Shown: positions 12,098 through 24,858, counted from the first letter of the stretch. The stretch: DNA of 64,000 nucleotides from Hordeum vulgare subsp. vulgare (GCF_904849725.1 NC_058524.1:546533763-546597762); one strand, 5' to 3'. Made by a program: numbers and translations. Notes: a model not told the origin generated them from the sequence alone.

Positions 12098-12330
12098 GAT
12101 TTTTTCTGGAGGTAGGAGAATAGGATGGGAGCAAGAATGAGTGGAGGGAGTGCCTATGGGCCCCACAAGCCTGGGTGGCGCAGCCAGGGGGGTGCCCGCG
12201 CCCCTAGGGCTTGTGGCCCACTGGTGTGGCCCCCAGACAAACTCTTTGTCCCAGTATTTTTCAAATATTCCAGAAAAAATCATACTTGATTTTCACAACG
12301 TTCCGAGAACTTTGATTTTCGGGGTACTTT
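12098..12330 (-). promoter_or_regulatory. Internal LTR-like module of element C
   Basis: Homologous to the LTR core of C itself (compare about 8510-8680). On the minus strand it has GATTTTTTCTGGAATAT (12281 down), a hairpin with arms 12163-12171 and 12208-12216 (CCACAAGCC / GGCTTGTGG), then CCAGAAAAAATC (12109-12098). It lies between the protease and the 3' ORF. In the LTR this segment spans the core promoter and likely start site, so an internal promoter is the obvious guess, but a strong TATA box is not evident here. Confidence 0.55.
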
Positions 12331-12546
12331 TCTACCGGACGCTAAAACAGAAAACAGGGAAAACTAAACTAAATCTATCATTTTTCTTCTAAGCAACCTA
12401 AAGTGAAAGCTTGGAACAGAGGTTTGTGACTCCTCGATTCATCCATCTCATGGTCATCGAAAGAAATCCGTCAATGGGGTTGATCAAGTCCCCTCAACAA
12501 AACGTTTTCGAATCGCAAAAGAGAATGGAGAATTTTTGAATAGTCA

Positions 12547-15351
12547 CTAGGTCACCTCAATGGGGATGTCTATCTCCCCAACAAGCAAATCATACTTCAT
12601 CTTGACACGAGGAATAGGGCATTCAAAGCTCCCAATAAGAATCGATGAAGTTTTTTCGATAGCATTGATGCAATGTACTCGATATTGTTTCTTCGGAAAG
12701 TGCACCGTATGCTCATTACCGTTGACATGGAAAGTGCCATTGCCTTTGTTGCAATCTATAACAGCCCCTGCGGTGTTTAAAAAGGGTCTTCCGAGGATGA
12801 CAGCCATGGCATCGTCCTTGGGAATATCCAAGATAACAAAGTCTGTTAAGATAGTGGTGTTAGCAACCACAACAGACACGTCCTCGCAAATGCCGATAGG
12901 GAAAGCAGTTGATTTGTCGGCCATTTAGAGAGAGATTTCAGTGGGTGTCAACTTATCCAGTTCAAGTCTACGATAAAGAGAGAGAGGCATAACACTAACA
13001 CCGGCTCCTAGGTCGCACAACGCAGTTCGAACGTAGTTGCCTTTAATGGAGCAAGGTATAGTGGGCACACCGGGATCACCTAGTTTCCTCGGAGTTCCAC
13101 TCTTGAAAGTGTAGTTGGCAAGAATGGTGGAGATCTCAAGATCAGGTATCCTCCTCTTATTAGTCACAATATCTTTCATGTACTTAGCATACGGAGACAT
13201 TTTGAGCATATCTGTCAAACGCATCTGCATAAAGACAGGTCTGATCATTTCAACGAAGCGCTCAAAATCCTCATCATCCTTTTTCTTGGATGGTTTGGGA
13301 GGAAAGGGCATAGGTTTCTGAACCCATGGTTCCCTTTCTTTACCGTGCTTCCTAGTAGTGAAGTCATTCTTATTGTATCTTCTAGTCTTAGGCTGTGGGT
13401 TATCAAGATCAACACTAGGTTCAATCTCCACATCATTTTCATTGCTAGGTTGAGCATCTTCATGAACATCACTATTGATATTATCATTAGGCTCATGTTC
13501 ATCACCAGATTGTGTTTCAGCATCATAGATAGAGGCATCATTTGGACTCTCAGATGTACCGGCAACAGGGTTGCTAGCGTGCAGGTTCCTATCATCTTTC
13601 TTCTTCTTTCCAGGATGACTAGGTGCATCAATGCTAACTCCTTGAGAATCTTGTTTAGTTCTCTCCGAATGACCCTCAGGATATAGAGGTTCCTGGGTCA
13701 TTCTACCGCCTCTAGTAACGACTCTGACGGAATTGTCATTCAACTCACTGATTAAGTCATTTTGAGCTTTATGTACTTGTTCTACCTGAGTAGTAACCAT
13801 AGAGGCATGTTTATTCATAAGTTTAAGATCATTGACATTTCTGTCCACACAAGCACTTAAATGACTAAGCATACGAGCATTATGTTCCAATTGTCTGCTA
13901 ACATAATCATTGAAACTTTGTTGTTTGACAACGAAGTTATCAAATTCATCCATGCATAAGCTAGCAGGTTTATCAAAAGGAATATCACTCTCATCAAACC
14001 TACGGAGAGAATTTACTTCTACTACCTGTATCGGGTTATCGAGACCATGGATCTCTTCGATAGGTGGTAGATTTTTGACATCTTCAGATTGAATACCTTT
14101 CTCTCGCATAGATTTCTTGTCTTCTTGCATATCTTCAGGACTGAGGATAGAATACCTCTTTTCTTTGGAGTTGGCTTAAGAGGTGGTTCGGGAATAGTCC
14201 AAGCATTCTCATTGCACAAGATGTTGTTCAACAGAATCTCAGCTTGTTCTACGGTTCGTACCCTAAAAGCACTACCGGCACAACTATCTAGATGGTCTTT
14301 GGGCGCATCGGTAAGTCCATTATAGAAGATCAAGTATTTCATTCTTCTCAAGAGGGCGATCATGCAAAGCATTCAGTAGGTGGATGAGCCTCCCCCAAGC
14401 TTGTGGGATACTCTCTTCTTCAGCTTGAGCAAAGTTGTATATTTCCTGCAAGGCAGCTTGCTTCTTATAGACAGGGAAATATTTTTTCAAAGAAGTAGTA
14501 GACCATATCCTAGGGGCTACGCACACAACCAGGAGCAAGAGAAGTGAACCAGGTCTTAGCATCATCCTTTAGCGAGAAAGGAAACAGCTTGAGCATATAG
14601 TAGTGGCGGATCTTTTCCTCACTAGTGAATAAGGTGGCTATATCGTGCAGTTTGGTAAGATGGGCTACAACCGTTTCAGACTCGTAACCGTGAAAGGGAT
14701 CAGATTCGACCAGAGTGATTAACTCAGGGTCGACAGATAATTCATAATCCTTATAGGTCACAAAGATAGGTGAAGTGGCAAACTTCGGGTCGTATTTCAT
14801 CCTAGCGTTCACAGACTTTTCTTTCCACTTGCGCAGTAAATTCTCAACATCATAGCTATCCTTACACGCAAGAAAATCCTCAGCTATCTCTCCCTCCATA
14901 ACATAGCGCGTATGAGGCATAACAGGCAATTCAGGCATAGTAGCAGGTTCTACTTCAATAGTATCAGCAGTTTTAGAAGTATCATCACATCTAGCAGCAA
15001 CTCTAGCAATATGTGCATCAAGGGCACAAGTGGCAAAGCAGTATCAGGCATAGCATCATCAGGCATAGTATCAAGCATAGCATCATCAGGCATAGTATCA
15101 AGCATAGCATCATCAGGCATAGTATCAAGCATAGCATCAGGCATAGTATCAAGCATAGCATCATAAGCATCATGGGCAGCAGAAGTAGCATCATCAAGCA
15201 CAGGCAACATATCAAGATTTCTAGCACGAGGCGATGTCGCAAACTTACTCAAAACTGAAGGTGAATCAAGTGCAGAGCTAGATGGCAGTTCCTTACCTCT
15301 CCTCGTAGTGGAAGGCAGGATTTTAGTTCTTGGATCTTTCGGATTCCTCAT
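12547..15351 (-). pseudogene. Element C gag-protease
   Basis: Minus-strand polyprotein. The N-terminus is at 15351 (MRNPKDPRTK), followed by an acidic 9-residue repeat, then the gag domain in pieces at 14510-14938, 14320-14565 and 14022-14372 (FPFSLKDDAKTWFTSL, EESIPQAWGRLIHLLNALHD, FYNGLTDAPKDHLDSCAG). A long frame 12925-14130 carries the gag C-terminus and the retropepsin motif LCDLGAGVSVMP (catalytic Asp codon at 13012-13014). A TAA in place of a Gln codon at 12925-12927 separates the rest of the protease (12547-12924, VILGRPFLNTAG). Coding stops after the protease; nothing like RT follows. Several frameshifts in gag make it non-functional. Confidence 0.85.
15041..15164. repeat. 27-bp coding minisatellite in element C gag
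   Basis: About four and a half copies of a 27-bp unit (GCATCATCAGGCATAGTATC plus seven bases). On the minus strand they encode a repeated DAMLDTMPD nonapeptide, so the unit keeps frame. One copy lacks three bases. Confidence 0.9.
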
Positions 15352-15401
15352 AGTGATCAGCAGACGTCAATCCCAAGTGACTCAGAGAATATAGTTGTGC
15401 T

Positions 15402-15419
15402 TCCCCGGCAACGGCGCCA
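15402..15419 (-). other. Primer-binding site of element C (tRNA-Asp)
   Basis: The minus strand reads TGGCGCCGTTGCCGGGGA, a perfect complement to the recalled plant tRNA-Asp(GUC) 3' end. It is ten bases inside the 5' LTR. Confidence 0.9.
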
Positions 15420-15429
15420 GAAAAAGCCT

Positions 15430-17002
15430 TGATGTCCCACAAGCGTATGGGATCGCAACAGTTTTCGAGGGTAGAGTATTCAACCCAAATTTATTGATTC
15501 GCTCACAAGGGGAAGCTAAAGGATATTCTCAAGTATTAGCAGCTGAGTTGTCAATTCAACCACACCTGAAAGATTAGTGTCTGCAAGCAAAGTATCAGTA
15601 GCAAGGTAGTAAGATAGCAACTGCACCAGGAAAAGCTTTGGCAATTCCCAGCAGTGGCGCCAGAAAAGGCCCTGTTGATGGGATGTTAGCTCCAACAAAG
15701 TCTTGCAACAAGTAACAACGGAGTAGCAAGGAACAGTTGTAGTACTAGTAGCAAAGTAACAAGTAACAACAGTAGCAAAGTGACAGTAGCAAAGTGACAG
15801 CAACAGCAAAGTGGCCCAATCCCTCTTGTAGCAAGGGACAAGCCTAGGCAAAGTAACATAGCGAGAACCAGTAGTAAAAGACTCGTAGGCAGTGGATCGG
15901 TGATAGATGAGTGTGACGGATGTGATTCATCATTTAACAGCTATAACACGGAGAGATAAGTAACTAGCTCCCGTTCATCAATCTAATGTAGGCATGTATT
16001 CTGTATGTAGTCATACGTGCTTAGGGAAAAGAACTTGCATGACATCTATTGTCCATCCCTCCCGTGGCAGCGAGGTCCTAATGGAATCTACGGGATATTA
16101 AGGTTCTCCTTTTAATAAAGAACCGGACCAACGCATTAACATGCGATGAATACATGAACGCCTCATACTATGGTCATTTCCGGGAGTGGTTCCGGCTATT
16201 GTCACTCCGGGGTTGCCGGGTCATAACACATAGTAGGTGACTACAACTTGCAAGATAGGATCTAAATCACACATATATTGGCGACAACATAATAGGTTCA
16301 GATCTGAAATCATGGCACTCGGGCCTTAGTGACAAGCATTAAGCATAGCCAAGTAGTAGCAACATCAATCTACAACATAGTGGATACTAGGGATTAATCC
16401 TCGTCAAGAACTAACTCGATTACATGATAGATCTCATCCAACTCATCACCTTCCAGCAAGCCTACGATGAGATTACTCACGAACGATGAAGAGCATCATG
16501 GAATTGTCGATGGAGAAAGGTTGATGATGACGATGGCGCGATTTTCCCTCTCCGGAGCCCGAAACGGACTCCGGATCTTCCCTCTAGATGAAGAACGGGA
16601 TGTGGCGGCGCCTCCATATCACAAAACGCGATGAAACATTCTCTTTGATTTTTTTCCAGGCGAAACATAAGATATAGGACTGAGATTGGGGGCGGTGGTG
16701 CCACGTGGGCCCCACAAGCCCTCATGTCGCGGCCATAGGGGGTGGCCGCGGCCCAGGGGCTTGTGGCCCACTGGCACGCCCCCTCACATGGAAATTTGCG
16801 CAGGTATTTTTCTTTTATTCCAGAAAAAATCTCCATAAATTTTCAGGATGTTCCGAGAACTTTCATTTTGCACAAAAACAACACCATGGCAATTCTGCTG
16901 AAAACAGCGTGAGTCTGGGTTAGTTCCATTCAAATCATGCAAATTATAGTCCAAAACAAGGGCAAAAGAGTTCGGAAAAGAAGATACGACGAAGACGTAT
17001 CA
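15430..17002 (-). repeat. Element C 5' LTR
   Basis: Partner of 7256-8816. The hairpin arms here are perfect over ten bases (16712-16721 and 16757-16766). Confidence 0.95.
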
Positions 17003-17653
17003 GGATATTGATGGGAATGGAGAATATATGGATAGGAGAAGCTCCACAATTTATTTGGGATTTTTCCGGGTTACCAAAATGGTAGTTCCTTTAGGAAGTG
17101 CCCAAAAAGCAATATTGGGATTAAATAGGAAAAGGCAATTTTACCTCATCTAATAATGGCCAATATTTTATGGGAGCTCAATATGATCACAAAGAATATC
17201 TCCACAAGTTTTCATGAACTTTGGAGATGGATAGATATTTTCGTGGATTTAATTCCTTCAACTGGCAGAAAAAGGAATTAATTATAAATGAAAAATATTG
17301 CAAATGACTCAGCAATATTTTTGCATATCCAGGGTTTAAAGATAAGGGATGATCACTGGGAAAAGGTTTGGAAGGCAACAGGGCAAAGGAAATTGGGGTT
17401 CCTTTGAAACTGAAAGGATTAGGGTTTCCCTTCCAGCAATTCGGAAGGTAGGGTTTTGATGGCAAATCCGTGAGAAAAGATCTTGGGTGGCAAGATTGGA
17501 CCGAGGAGAATCTTTGGTTGGGTAGGGAAGGCAAAGATAGATGACCATCTTCATATACCTAGGAGTGAAAGAAATCTGATAACACCGAGAAAAAAGACGG
17601 GAGTCAAATCCCGCAAATGAAAAAAAACAGGGAGCGAAAACGAGGGTGTTACA
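17003..17653 (-). repeat. Element E 3' LTR, right part
   Basis: Continues the E LTR interrupted at 7255 and matches about 31126-31777. It ends GGGTGTTACA at 17653, which is the LTR start TGTAACACCC on the minus strand. Confidence 0.9.
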
Positions 17654-17670
17654 AACCTACCCCCCTTAAG
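17654..17670 (-). other. Polypurine tract of element E
   Basis: The minus strand reads CTTAAGGGGGGTAGGTT, immediately next to the LTR start, as expected for plus-strand priming. Confidence 0.8.
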
Positions 17671-18949
17671 AAAATCTCGTCCTCGAGATTTCCAGGCTTA
17701 CCTCCCGGGGAAGGGGGACTTACCTGTGTGTGACTTGGATCCATCAGTTGTCCTGTCTTCGTTGGTTCTCTAACCTTTTTAACTGCCTCATCGGAGGGAC
17801 TCGGTGTTGTCTCTGCACATAGCTTTCTTGATTCCTTCTCTTTCCTGTCGGGTGTACTCTCTATTCTTATAGTAGTGTTGCAGGGTGGGGTAGCGGGTAC
17901 TACCAACAAACACCTTAGTTCCAGGGCCTGGAAGTATCTGCTTTGGGCTTTATTGTAATGCTTCGTACCCTAACTGTCATGGGTAGTACCTCCTTTCCTG
18001 GTACCTGGCTCACGTGGTCGTATGTCCTCGAGTGAATGGGAGTGGCTTATTTTTTGCTGTGTTAGAATGCTCAGTCCCGCTCTATGTTCCGTTCTGATGT
18101 TTCCTTCTGGCTTATGCATCCTATCTTTGCCCTTAGGTGAGCCACGACTCAAGGGATCCATATTAACAAGCTATTATTACTGATATATCCTCAAGTGAAA
18201 TGTCAGGCATGATCACAAAGTAATCATAGGCAGTAATCTCTTGTTCTACTTATGTCATGATGCCTACAAGCTGTTGATGCTGGTACGCTTTGAGCCATTC
18301 TATCTTGTTGCAAACTTTATTGCTCGTGGAGATGGCTCTGTCATATATCGCCTCTATAGTCCTTGTTGTGCCCACTGAGATGAGCATAGTATGGTTATCA
18401 TTTGGTGTATTTTTTAGGGCATAGCTTCTTATCTGGGTTGATGGCCCATATTCGTGTGGAGCGCGGCAACCTCGTTTGTGGCCGTAAGTAGTGCATTGTT
18501 GTGGCCGCATATGCAAGAGCCTGACAAGAATTGGTAATATCTCTCTGTTTGCGAAGCTGTATCATGTTGACCGTCACACAGGTTTTTTGTCCACAGTTTC
18601 TTTGTGCTTGTGGAATCCTTTGATGGACCTTTCATGTACTGCCAACACTATTCCTTGATTGTGTTCCCTGTTTATTGGCTTGTCCTCACAACTTACTCTT
18701 GCATATCTCGTAGGGGTTGCGGTGCTCATATTCTTCTTTTCAACATAGGGTCGATGATTCTCTGAACACAGTCATTCCCGTGTACGAGTGGCTTGCATGA
18801 ATTGATCCGCTAGACTGTATGTTCACAACATATGCAAGTGTAGGATAGATCCTTTCATCACCACTGGGTTTTGAGGCGAATATGTGTACCAGCTAGTTCT
18901 AGCTTCCAATAAGCTTGTTGTAGGTATGATGGCGTGTTGGAAGAAGACT

Positions 18950-19205
18950 GAATTCCTTATACTCAAAGCTTCTGCCGGGGTAGCGTGCCGAAGAAGGTTG
19001 GGTATCATACCTCAAAAGCTTTCCTTCATGTGCCTTATTGCCGAAGGTCGGGTTCCTTATATCGAAAATTTTCCGTGGTAGCATGCTATGGAAGATGGGG
19101 GTGCCGTATCCGAGAAGGATCTCTCACCGAGTGGCGTACCGAGGCAATGTGGTATCATAAGCTCTTTTTGGTAGCTCGTGGGGGAAGGCTAGGTTACTTA
19201 TTCTA
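18950..19205. repeat. Degenerate ~50-bp tandem repeat in element E
   Basis: Four to five units with related starts (TTCCTTATACTCAAAGC, TATCATACCTCAAAAGC, TTCCTTATATCGAAAAT, TGCCGTATCCGAGAAGG, TATCATAAGCTC) and a middle resembling GGTAGCGTGCCGAAG. Units are 41-52 bp and heavily diverged. Confidence 0.6.
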
Positions 19206-19741
19206 GTAGCCTTTTGTTGTGATGAATCGTCAGATCTAGGGCTGGTTATGGCTTCCTTTTGTAGTATCCGTAATTTTACCCACAACGGAGCCACAACTTG
19301 ATATAGGCCATACCTTGACCGAAGATATTCCATTGGTCATGCACATCGCTTGTCCTTCTGCTAGTCTGATCATTGTTGTTGTAAAGGTCGCATGACTGAC
19401 GCGAACCTCATGTGGTTAACCAATTCAGAATACCTCTTGCATTCAACCCAGGTATTGCCGATAGTAAGCAGTTGACGGATAATTCCATTCGGTTCAGCTG
19501 AGCTTCCAAGCATGTAAAGTTCTCATTGATTCTGGAAACCGCAAACTTATCCATATTCCTTGCAATCCTTGTTCACAGTGTCCAGGAAACCTTGTATCTG
19601 TACTGGTGAACTTCAAAATATGCTTTGAAATTTGTACTGGAGTTTTGTTGCTGCCTTTGGCTTATTCACATCCTTGAAGTATGTCTTCGGTGGGTGATAA
19701 ATGATTCTTGGATCCATTGAAAGAAAACTCAGGGTTCACCC

Positions 19742-21394
19742 TGATGTCTACTACACAACCTTCTCCTTGTAGACGTTGTTGGGACTCCAAGTGCAGAGGG
19801 TTGTAGGACAGTAGCAATTTTCCCTCAAGTGGGTGACCTAAGGTTTATCAATCCGTGGGAGGCGTAGGATGAAGATGGTCTCTCTCGAGCAACCCTGCAA
19901 CCAAATAACAAAGAGTCTCTTGTGTCCCCAACACACCTAATACAATGGTAAGTTTTATAGGTGCACTAGTCCGGCAAAGAGATGGTGATACAAGTGCAAT
20001 ATGGATGGTGGATATAGGTTTTTGTAATCTGAAATTACAAAAACAGCAAGGTAACAAATGGTAAAAGTGAGCATGAACGATAATGCAATGCGTGGAAACA
20101 AGGCCTAGGGTTCATACTTTCACTAGTGAAGTTCTATCAACAATGATAACATAATTGGATCATATAACTAGCCCTCAACATGCAACAAAGAGTCACTCCA
20201 AAGTCACTAATAGCGGGGAACAAACGAAGAGATTATTGTCGGGTACGAAACCACCACAAAGTTATTCTTTCTGATCGATCTATTCAAGAGTTCATACTAG
20301 AATAACACCTTAAGATACATATCAACCAAGACCCTAATGTCACCAAGATACTCCATTGTCACCTCAAGTATCCGTGGGCATGATTATACGATATGCATCA
20401 CATAATCTCAGATCATCTATTCAACCAACACATAGAACTTCAAAGAGTGCCCCAAAGTTTCTACCAGAGAGTCAAAACGTGTGCCAACCCCTGTGCATAG
20501 GTTCCCAATGTGACGAACCCGCAAGTTGATCACCAAAACATACATCAAGTACTCACATGAATCCACGTGTGCCAACCCATATGCATAGGTTCCCAATTGT
20601 CACAAACCCGCAAGTTGATCACAGCAGATAGACACGTGCAAGACATACATCAAGTGTTCTCAAAGACTCAATCCGATAAGATAACTCCAAAGGGGAAACT
20701 CAATTCATTACAAGAGGGAGAGGGGGAAGAACATCATAAGATCCAACTATAGTAGCAAAGCCTATGGTACATCGAGATCAAGACATCTCAAGAACACGAG
20801 AGAGAGAGATCAAACACATAGCTACTGGTACATACCCTCAGCCCCGAGGGAGAACTACTCCCTCCTCGTCATGGAGATCGCCGGGATGATGAAGATGGCC
20901 ACCGGAGATGGATTCCCCCTCCGGCAGGGTGCCAGAACGGGCTCCAGATTGGTTTTTGGTGGCTACAGAGGCTTCCGGCGGCGGAACTCCCGATCTAGGT
21001 TTCTTTTTGGAGGTTTCTAAATTTATAGGAATTTATGGCGGTGGAATTACGTCGGTTGGGCCCACGAGGAGGTCACAAGCCTGGTCGCCACCACCTAGGG
21101 GGGTGGTGGCGGCGTCAGGGCTTGTGACTCCCTCGTGGCTCTTCTGGCCTTCTTTCAAAGCTTCGGGGGTCTCTTTTGGTCCAAAAAAATCATCGTAAAG
21201 TTTCATTCCATTTGGACTCCGTCTGAAAATGGGCCAAAAACAAGGAAAAAATAGAAACTGGCACTTGGCACTGAGTTAATAGGTTAGTCCCAAAAAGGAT
21301 ATAAAATAGCATATTCATGCATATAAAACATCCAAAGTTGACAAGATAATAGCATGGAACCATAAAAAATTATAGATACGTTGGAGACGTATCA
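19742..21394 (-). repeat. Element B 3' LTR
   Basis: Starts TGATGTCTACTAC on the plus strand and ends ACGTTGGAGACGTATCA. The minus-strand purine tract AAGCTTGGGGATGCT borders it at 21395. Confidence 0.95.
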
Positions 21395-24067
21395 AGCATC
21401 CCCAAGCTTCACTCCTGCTCGTCCTCGAGTAGGGAAGTGATTAAGAATGAATTTTTGATGTTGCATGCTACCTAGCAGAGTTGTCCTTTGTAACTTCTCT
21501 CACGTGACATGAATGTTCAGATCCGTTAGAATCAAAACAATAGTTTGCTATTGATGTATAGACAATAATACTTCAAGCAAACTAGCAAGGTAATCATGAA
21601 CTTCCAAAATAACAAGGCCAAAAGAAAGATATCCCTACAAAATCATATAGTCTGGCTATGCTCTATCATACTTGCACAACAAATTTAAATCATGCACAAC
21701 CCCAGTATTGGCCAAGTAATTGTTTCACACCTTTACTTTCTCAATCCTTTTCAACAATCATGCAATACATGAGCGTGAGCCATGGTTATAGCACTATAGA
21801 TTGTGTGGAGTGTGGTGGAGGTTGCAAAACAAAACCAGGAGAAGATGGTCACATTAACTAGGCATATCAATGAGCTGTGGAGATGCTCATCAATAGATAT
21901 CAATGTGAATGAGTAGGGATTGCCATACAAATGATGCACTAGAGCTACGAGTATTTGAAAGCTCTTAAAGAAAACTAGTGGGTGTGCATCCAACTTGCTT
22001 GCTCATGAAGACCTAAGACAATTTTGAGGAAGCATATCATTGGAATATACAAGCCAAGTTATATAATGAAAATTTCCCAATAATATGGTGGTGACAAAAC
22101 GAGAGACTCTCAATCATGAAGATCATGCTACTTAATATGCACAAGTGTGGGAAGGTGGTAGCATTGTCCCTTCTCTCTTTTTCTCTCATTTTTTTTGGTG
22201 GGCTCTTTGGCCTCTTTTTTTGGTGGGCATCTTTGGCCTCTTTTATTTCCTCACATGGGACAATGCTCCATCAATGATGATCATCACACTTACAACTCAA
22301 AACTTAGAGCAACGATGACTCTATATGGAATGCTTTCGGTAGTGTATCGTGACAATGATCTAGCATGGCATAGACATTAATGGAAACATCATGCTAGCTA
22401 TCTTACGATCATGCAATGGCAATGTAGACATGGTGGCACATGTCATGGTGGTAGTTGCATGGCAATATATCTCGGAATGACTTTGAAAAAGCCATAGTGG
22501 GTAGGTATGGTGGCTGTTTTGAGGGAGGCTAATGGTGGTTTTTGTGCACCGGCGAAAGTTGCACGGCACTAAGAAGATAGTGATGGTGGAAGGTGAAAGT
22601 GCATCTAAACCATGGACTCAACATTAGTCATGAAGAACTCATATACTTGTTGCAAAAGTTTTATTAGTAATCGAAACAAAGCATTCAACGCATACTCCTA
22701 GGGGAAGGGTTGGTAGGTATAAACCATCGCGTGATCCCGACCGCCACAAATGATGACAATCAAAAGACTAATCATGCTCAGACTTCATCACATAGCGGTT
22801 CACCATACGTGCATGCTACGGGAATCACTAACTTCAACACAAGTATTTCTAGATCCACAACACCTTACTAGCATAACTTCAATATTACCAAAACCACAAC
22901 TCAAAACTAATTGAGATGAATCAAACTTCTCCAACTATTCAATGCACATGAAGGTGGAAGTTTTCGTATCCCTTTGGATAACTACCCCTTTTGAGGCTAC
23001 TTTCAAAGCATAGATCAACTACCAAGCCACGCACCGCTGTGCTCTAAAATATATAAGTTAAGCACATAGAGCAAAAGTATCTAGCTCAAAAGATATAAGT
23101 GAAGCACATGTGAGCTGAATTGTCTACCAAAAGATATAAGTGAAGCTCGACAAAATCATGGTCAGTGCATGTCTCTCTCTAGGTGTGCAGCAAGGATGAT
23201 TGTGACACAACAAAAATAAAAGACTCCTACGATACAATACGCTCCAAGCAAAACACATAACATGTGGTGAATAAAAATATAGCCCCAAGTAACGTTACCG
23301 ATGGATTGAAGACGAGAGAGGGGATGCCTTCCCGGGGCATCCCCAAGCTTAGGCTTTTATGGCATCCTTGAATCTCTTGGGGTGCCTTGGACATCCCCAA
23401 GCTTTAGCTCTTGCCACTCTTTATCTCTTTGTCCATTAGAACTTCACCCAAAACTTGAAAACTTCACAACACGAAACTTAAACAGAAACTCGTGATAACA
23501 TTAGTACAAGAAAGCGAACCACCACTTCCTTAGGTACCGTAGCAAAATTAAATTCTACTTGTGCTGATGTTGGGTTACTGTACTTTCAATCTTCCATGGC
23601 TAATACCCCCCGATACTATCCATAGTTTCATCAAAATAAGCAACCAACACAACAAAAACAGAATCTGTTAACAGCAGACCAGTCTGTATCAATCTGTATA
23701 TTTCGTATACCTCTGGTACTTCAAAAATTCTGAAACATTACGACAGTCTGAAGAATTTGCGTAGCAATAAGAAGCAAAAAGAATAAACTCAAAAGCTCTT
23801 ACAGAAAAAAAGTGAAAATTCTTTTCGTGAGCAGAAAGTTTCTGTCTTTTCCAGCATGACCAAACGATCATCCCCAAGACTAATCATAACGGTTTTTCTT
23901 GGCACAAACGCAAAAAGGAACACAAAAGACACAATCATAACAGAATTATTATGGTGTGGAGAAAACAAAACAGGAAGCAAAAAGCAAAGAAAAATTTATT
24001 CATTGGGTTGCCTCCCAACAAGCGATATCGTTTAACGCCCTTAGCTAGGCATTGATTTCAATGATGC
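21395..24067 (-). other. Element B internal non-coding region
   Basis: About 2.7 kb of AT-rich DNA without a supported frame. A short direct duplication of TTGGTGGGC and CTTTGGCCTC units lies near 22194-22245, and the phrase CATCCCCAAGCTT recurs near 21399, 23338 and 23392. Confidence 0.6.
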
Positions 24068-24858
24068 TCACATAAAAGGTAAGGATTGAAACACAACGAG
24101 AGCATCATGGAGCAAATTTCTAGCACATTTAAGTCTAACCCACTTCCTATGCATAGCGATTTTGTGATCAAACAATTTATTGGAGCAAGAATCAACTAGC
24201 ATAGGAAGGCAAAACAAGCATAGCTTCAAAATTTTCAACATATGGAGAGGAAGCTTGATACTATTGCAATAAGTAGAAGCATATGATCCTCTCTCATAGT
24301 AATTTTTAGTAGCATCATGAATGAATTTAAAAAATATAACCAGCACCTAAGGCTTTCTTTTCATGATCTACAAGCATAGGAATTTTACTACTCTCCACAT
24401 AAGGAAATCTATTCTCAAGAATAGTAGTGGGAGTATCGTAAAAGACTTGAGCACTACAAATTGTCCACAATGAAAAAGCCAGGTTTAGCAAAAGGGTTCT
24501 CGAGAGTATGACAAGTTTTATCATCCCTCTTCTTCAAAGCATAAGTATCCTCACAATAATCATCATAGATAGGGGGCAAGCTTTCATGAAAATAATTTTG
24601 ATCATTCAAAGTGGAAGAGCTAAAAAGATCATCTTCATCAAATATAGCATCCCCAAGCTTATGGCTTTGCATATCATTAGCATCATGGGTATTCAAGGAA
24701 TTCGTGCTAACAACATTACAATCATGCTCATCATTCACATATTCTATGACAAGCATTCTATGTAATTCTTCTTTCAGCACTTGAGCACAATTTTCCTTCT
24801 CATCATGCTCACGAAAGACATTGAAAAGATGGAGCATATGAGGCATCCTCAATTCCAA
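24068..24858 (-). pseudogene. Element B single ORF, unknown function, broken
   Basis: Minus-strand protein of roughly 260 residues in three overlapping frames (24454-24858, 24327-24524, 24068-24346). It begins MELRMPHMLHLFNVFREHDE, is acidic in the middle (DAIFDEDDLFSSS, PPIYDDYCEDTY), then reads KIPMLVDHEKKALGAGYI and a Cys/Leu-rich stretch LPLHMLKILKLCLFCLPML that could be a weak membrane segment, ending near MHRKWVRLKCAR. I know this as a recurrent Triticeae repeat ORF but know no function. It lies right after the primer site, the position of gag, but shows no gag motif. Confidence 0.6.

Larger units (their letters stand above)
7256..17002 (-). mobile_element. Non-autonomous Athila-type gypsy element (C)
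   Basis: Complete 9,747-bp insertion flanked by GGATA (7251-7255 and 17003-17007). The uninterrupted copy of the target is visible in the other E LTR near 31126. The LTRs are 1,561 and 1,573 bp. On the minus strand the order is: 5' LTR, tRNA-Asp primer site, gag, protease, LTR-like module, intron-like gap, Athila-type ORF, 3' untranslated DNA, polypurine tract, 3' LTR. There is no reverse transcriptase, RNase H or integrase between protease and the 3' ORF. The LTRs differ by about four bases in their first 300 bp. Confidence 0.95.
17654..19741 (-). other. Element E internal domain, left part (non-coding)
   Basis: About 2.1 kb between the polypurine tract and the element B insertion. Only short, low-complexity frames exist on either strand and none shows gag, protease, RT or integrase motifs. 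Contains a degenerate ~50-bp tandem repeat. The last five bases (CACCC) are the B target duplication. Confidence 0.7.

Noticed and set aside
15041..15164. Regular short repeats resembling a CRISPR array
   Set aside because: Head-to-tail 27-bp units without spacers, in frame within gag; a coding minisatellite in a plant retrotransposon.
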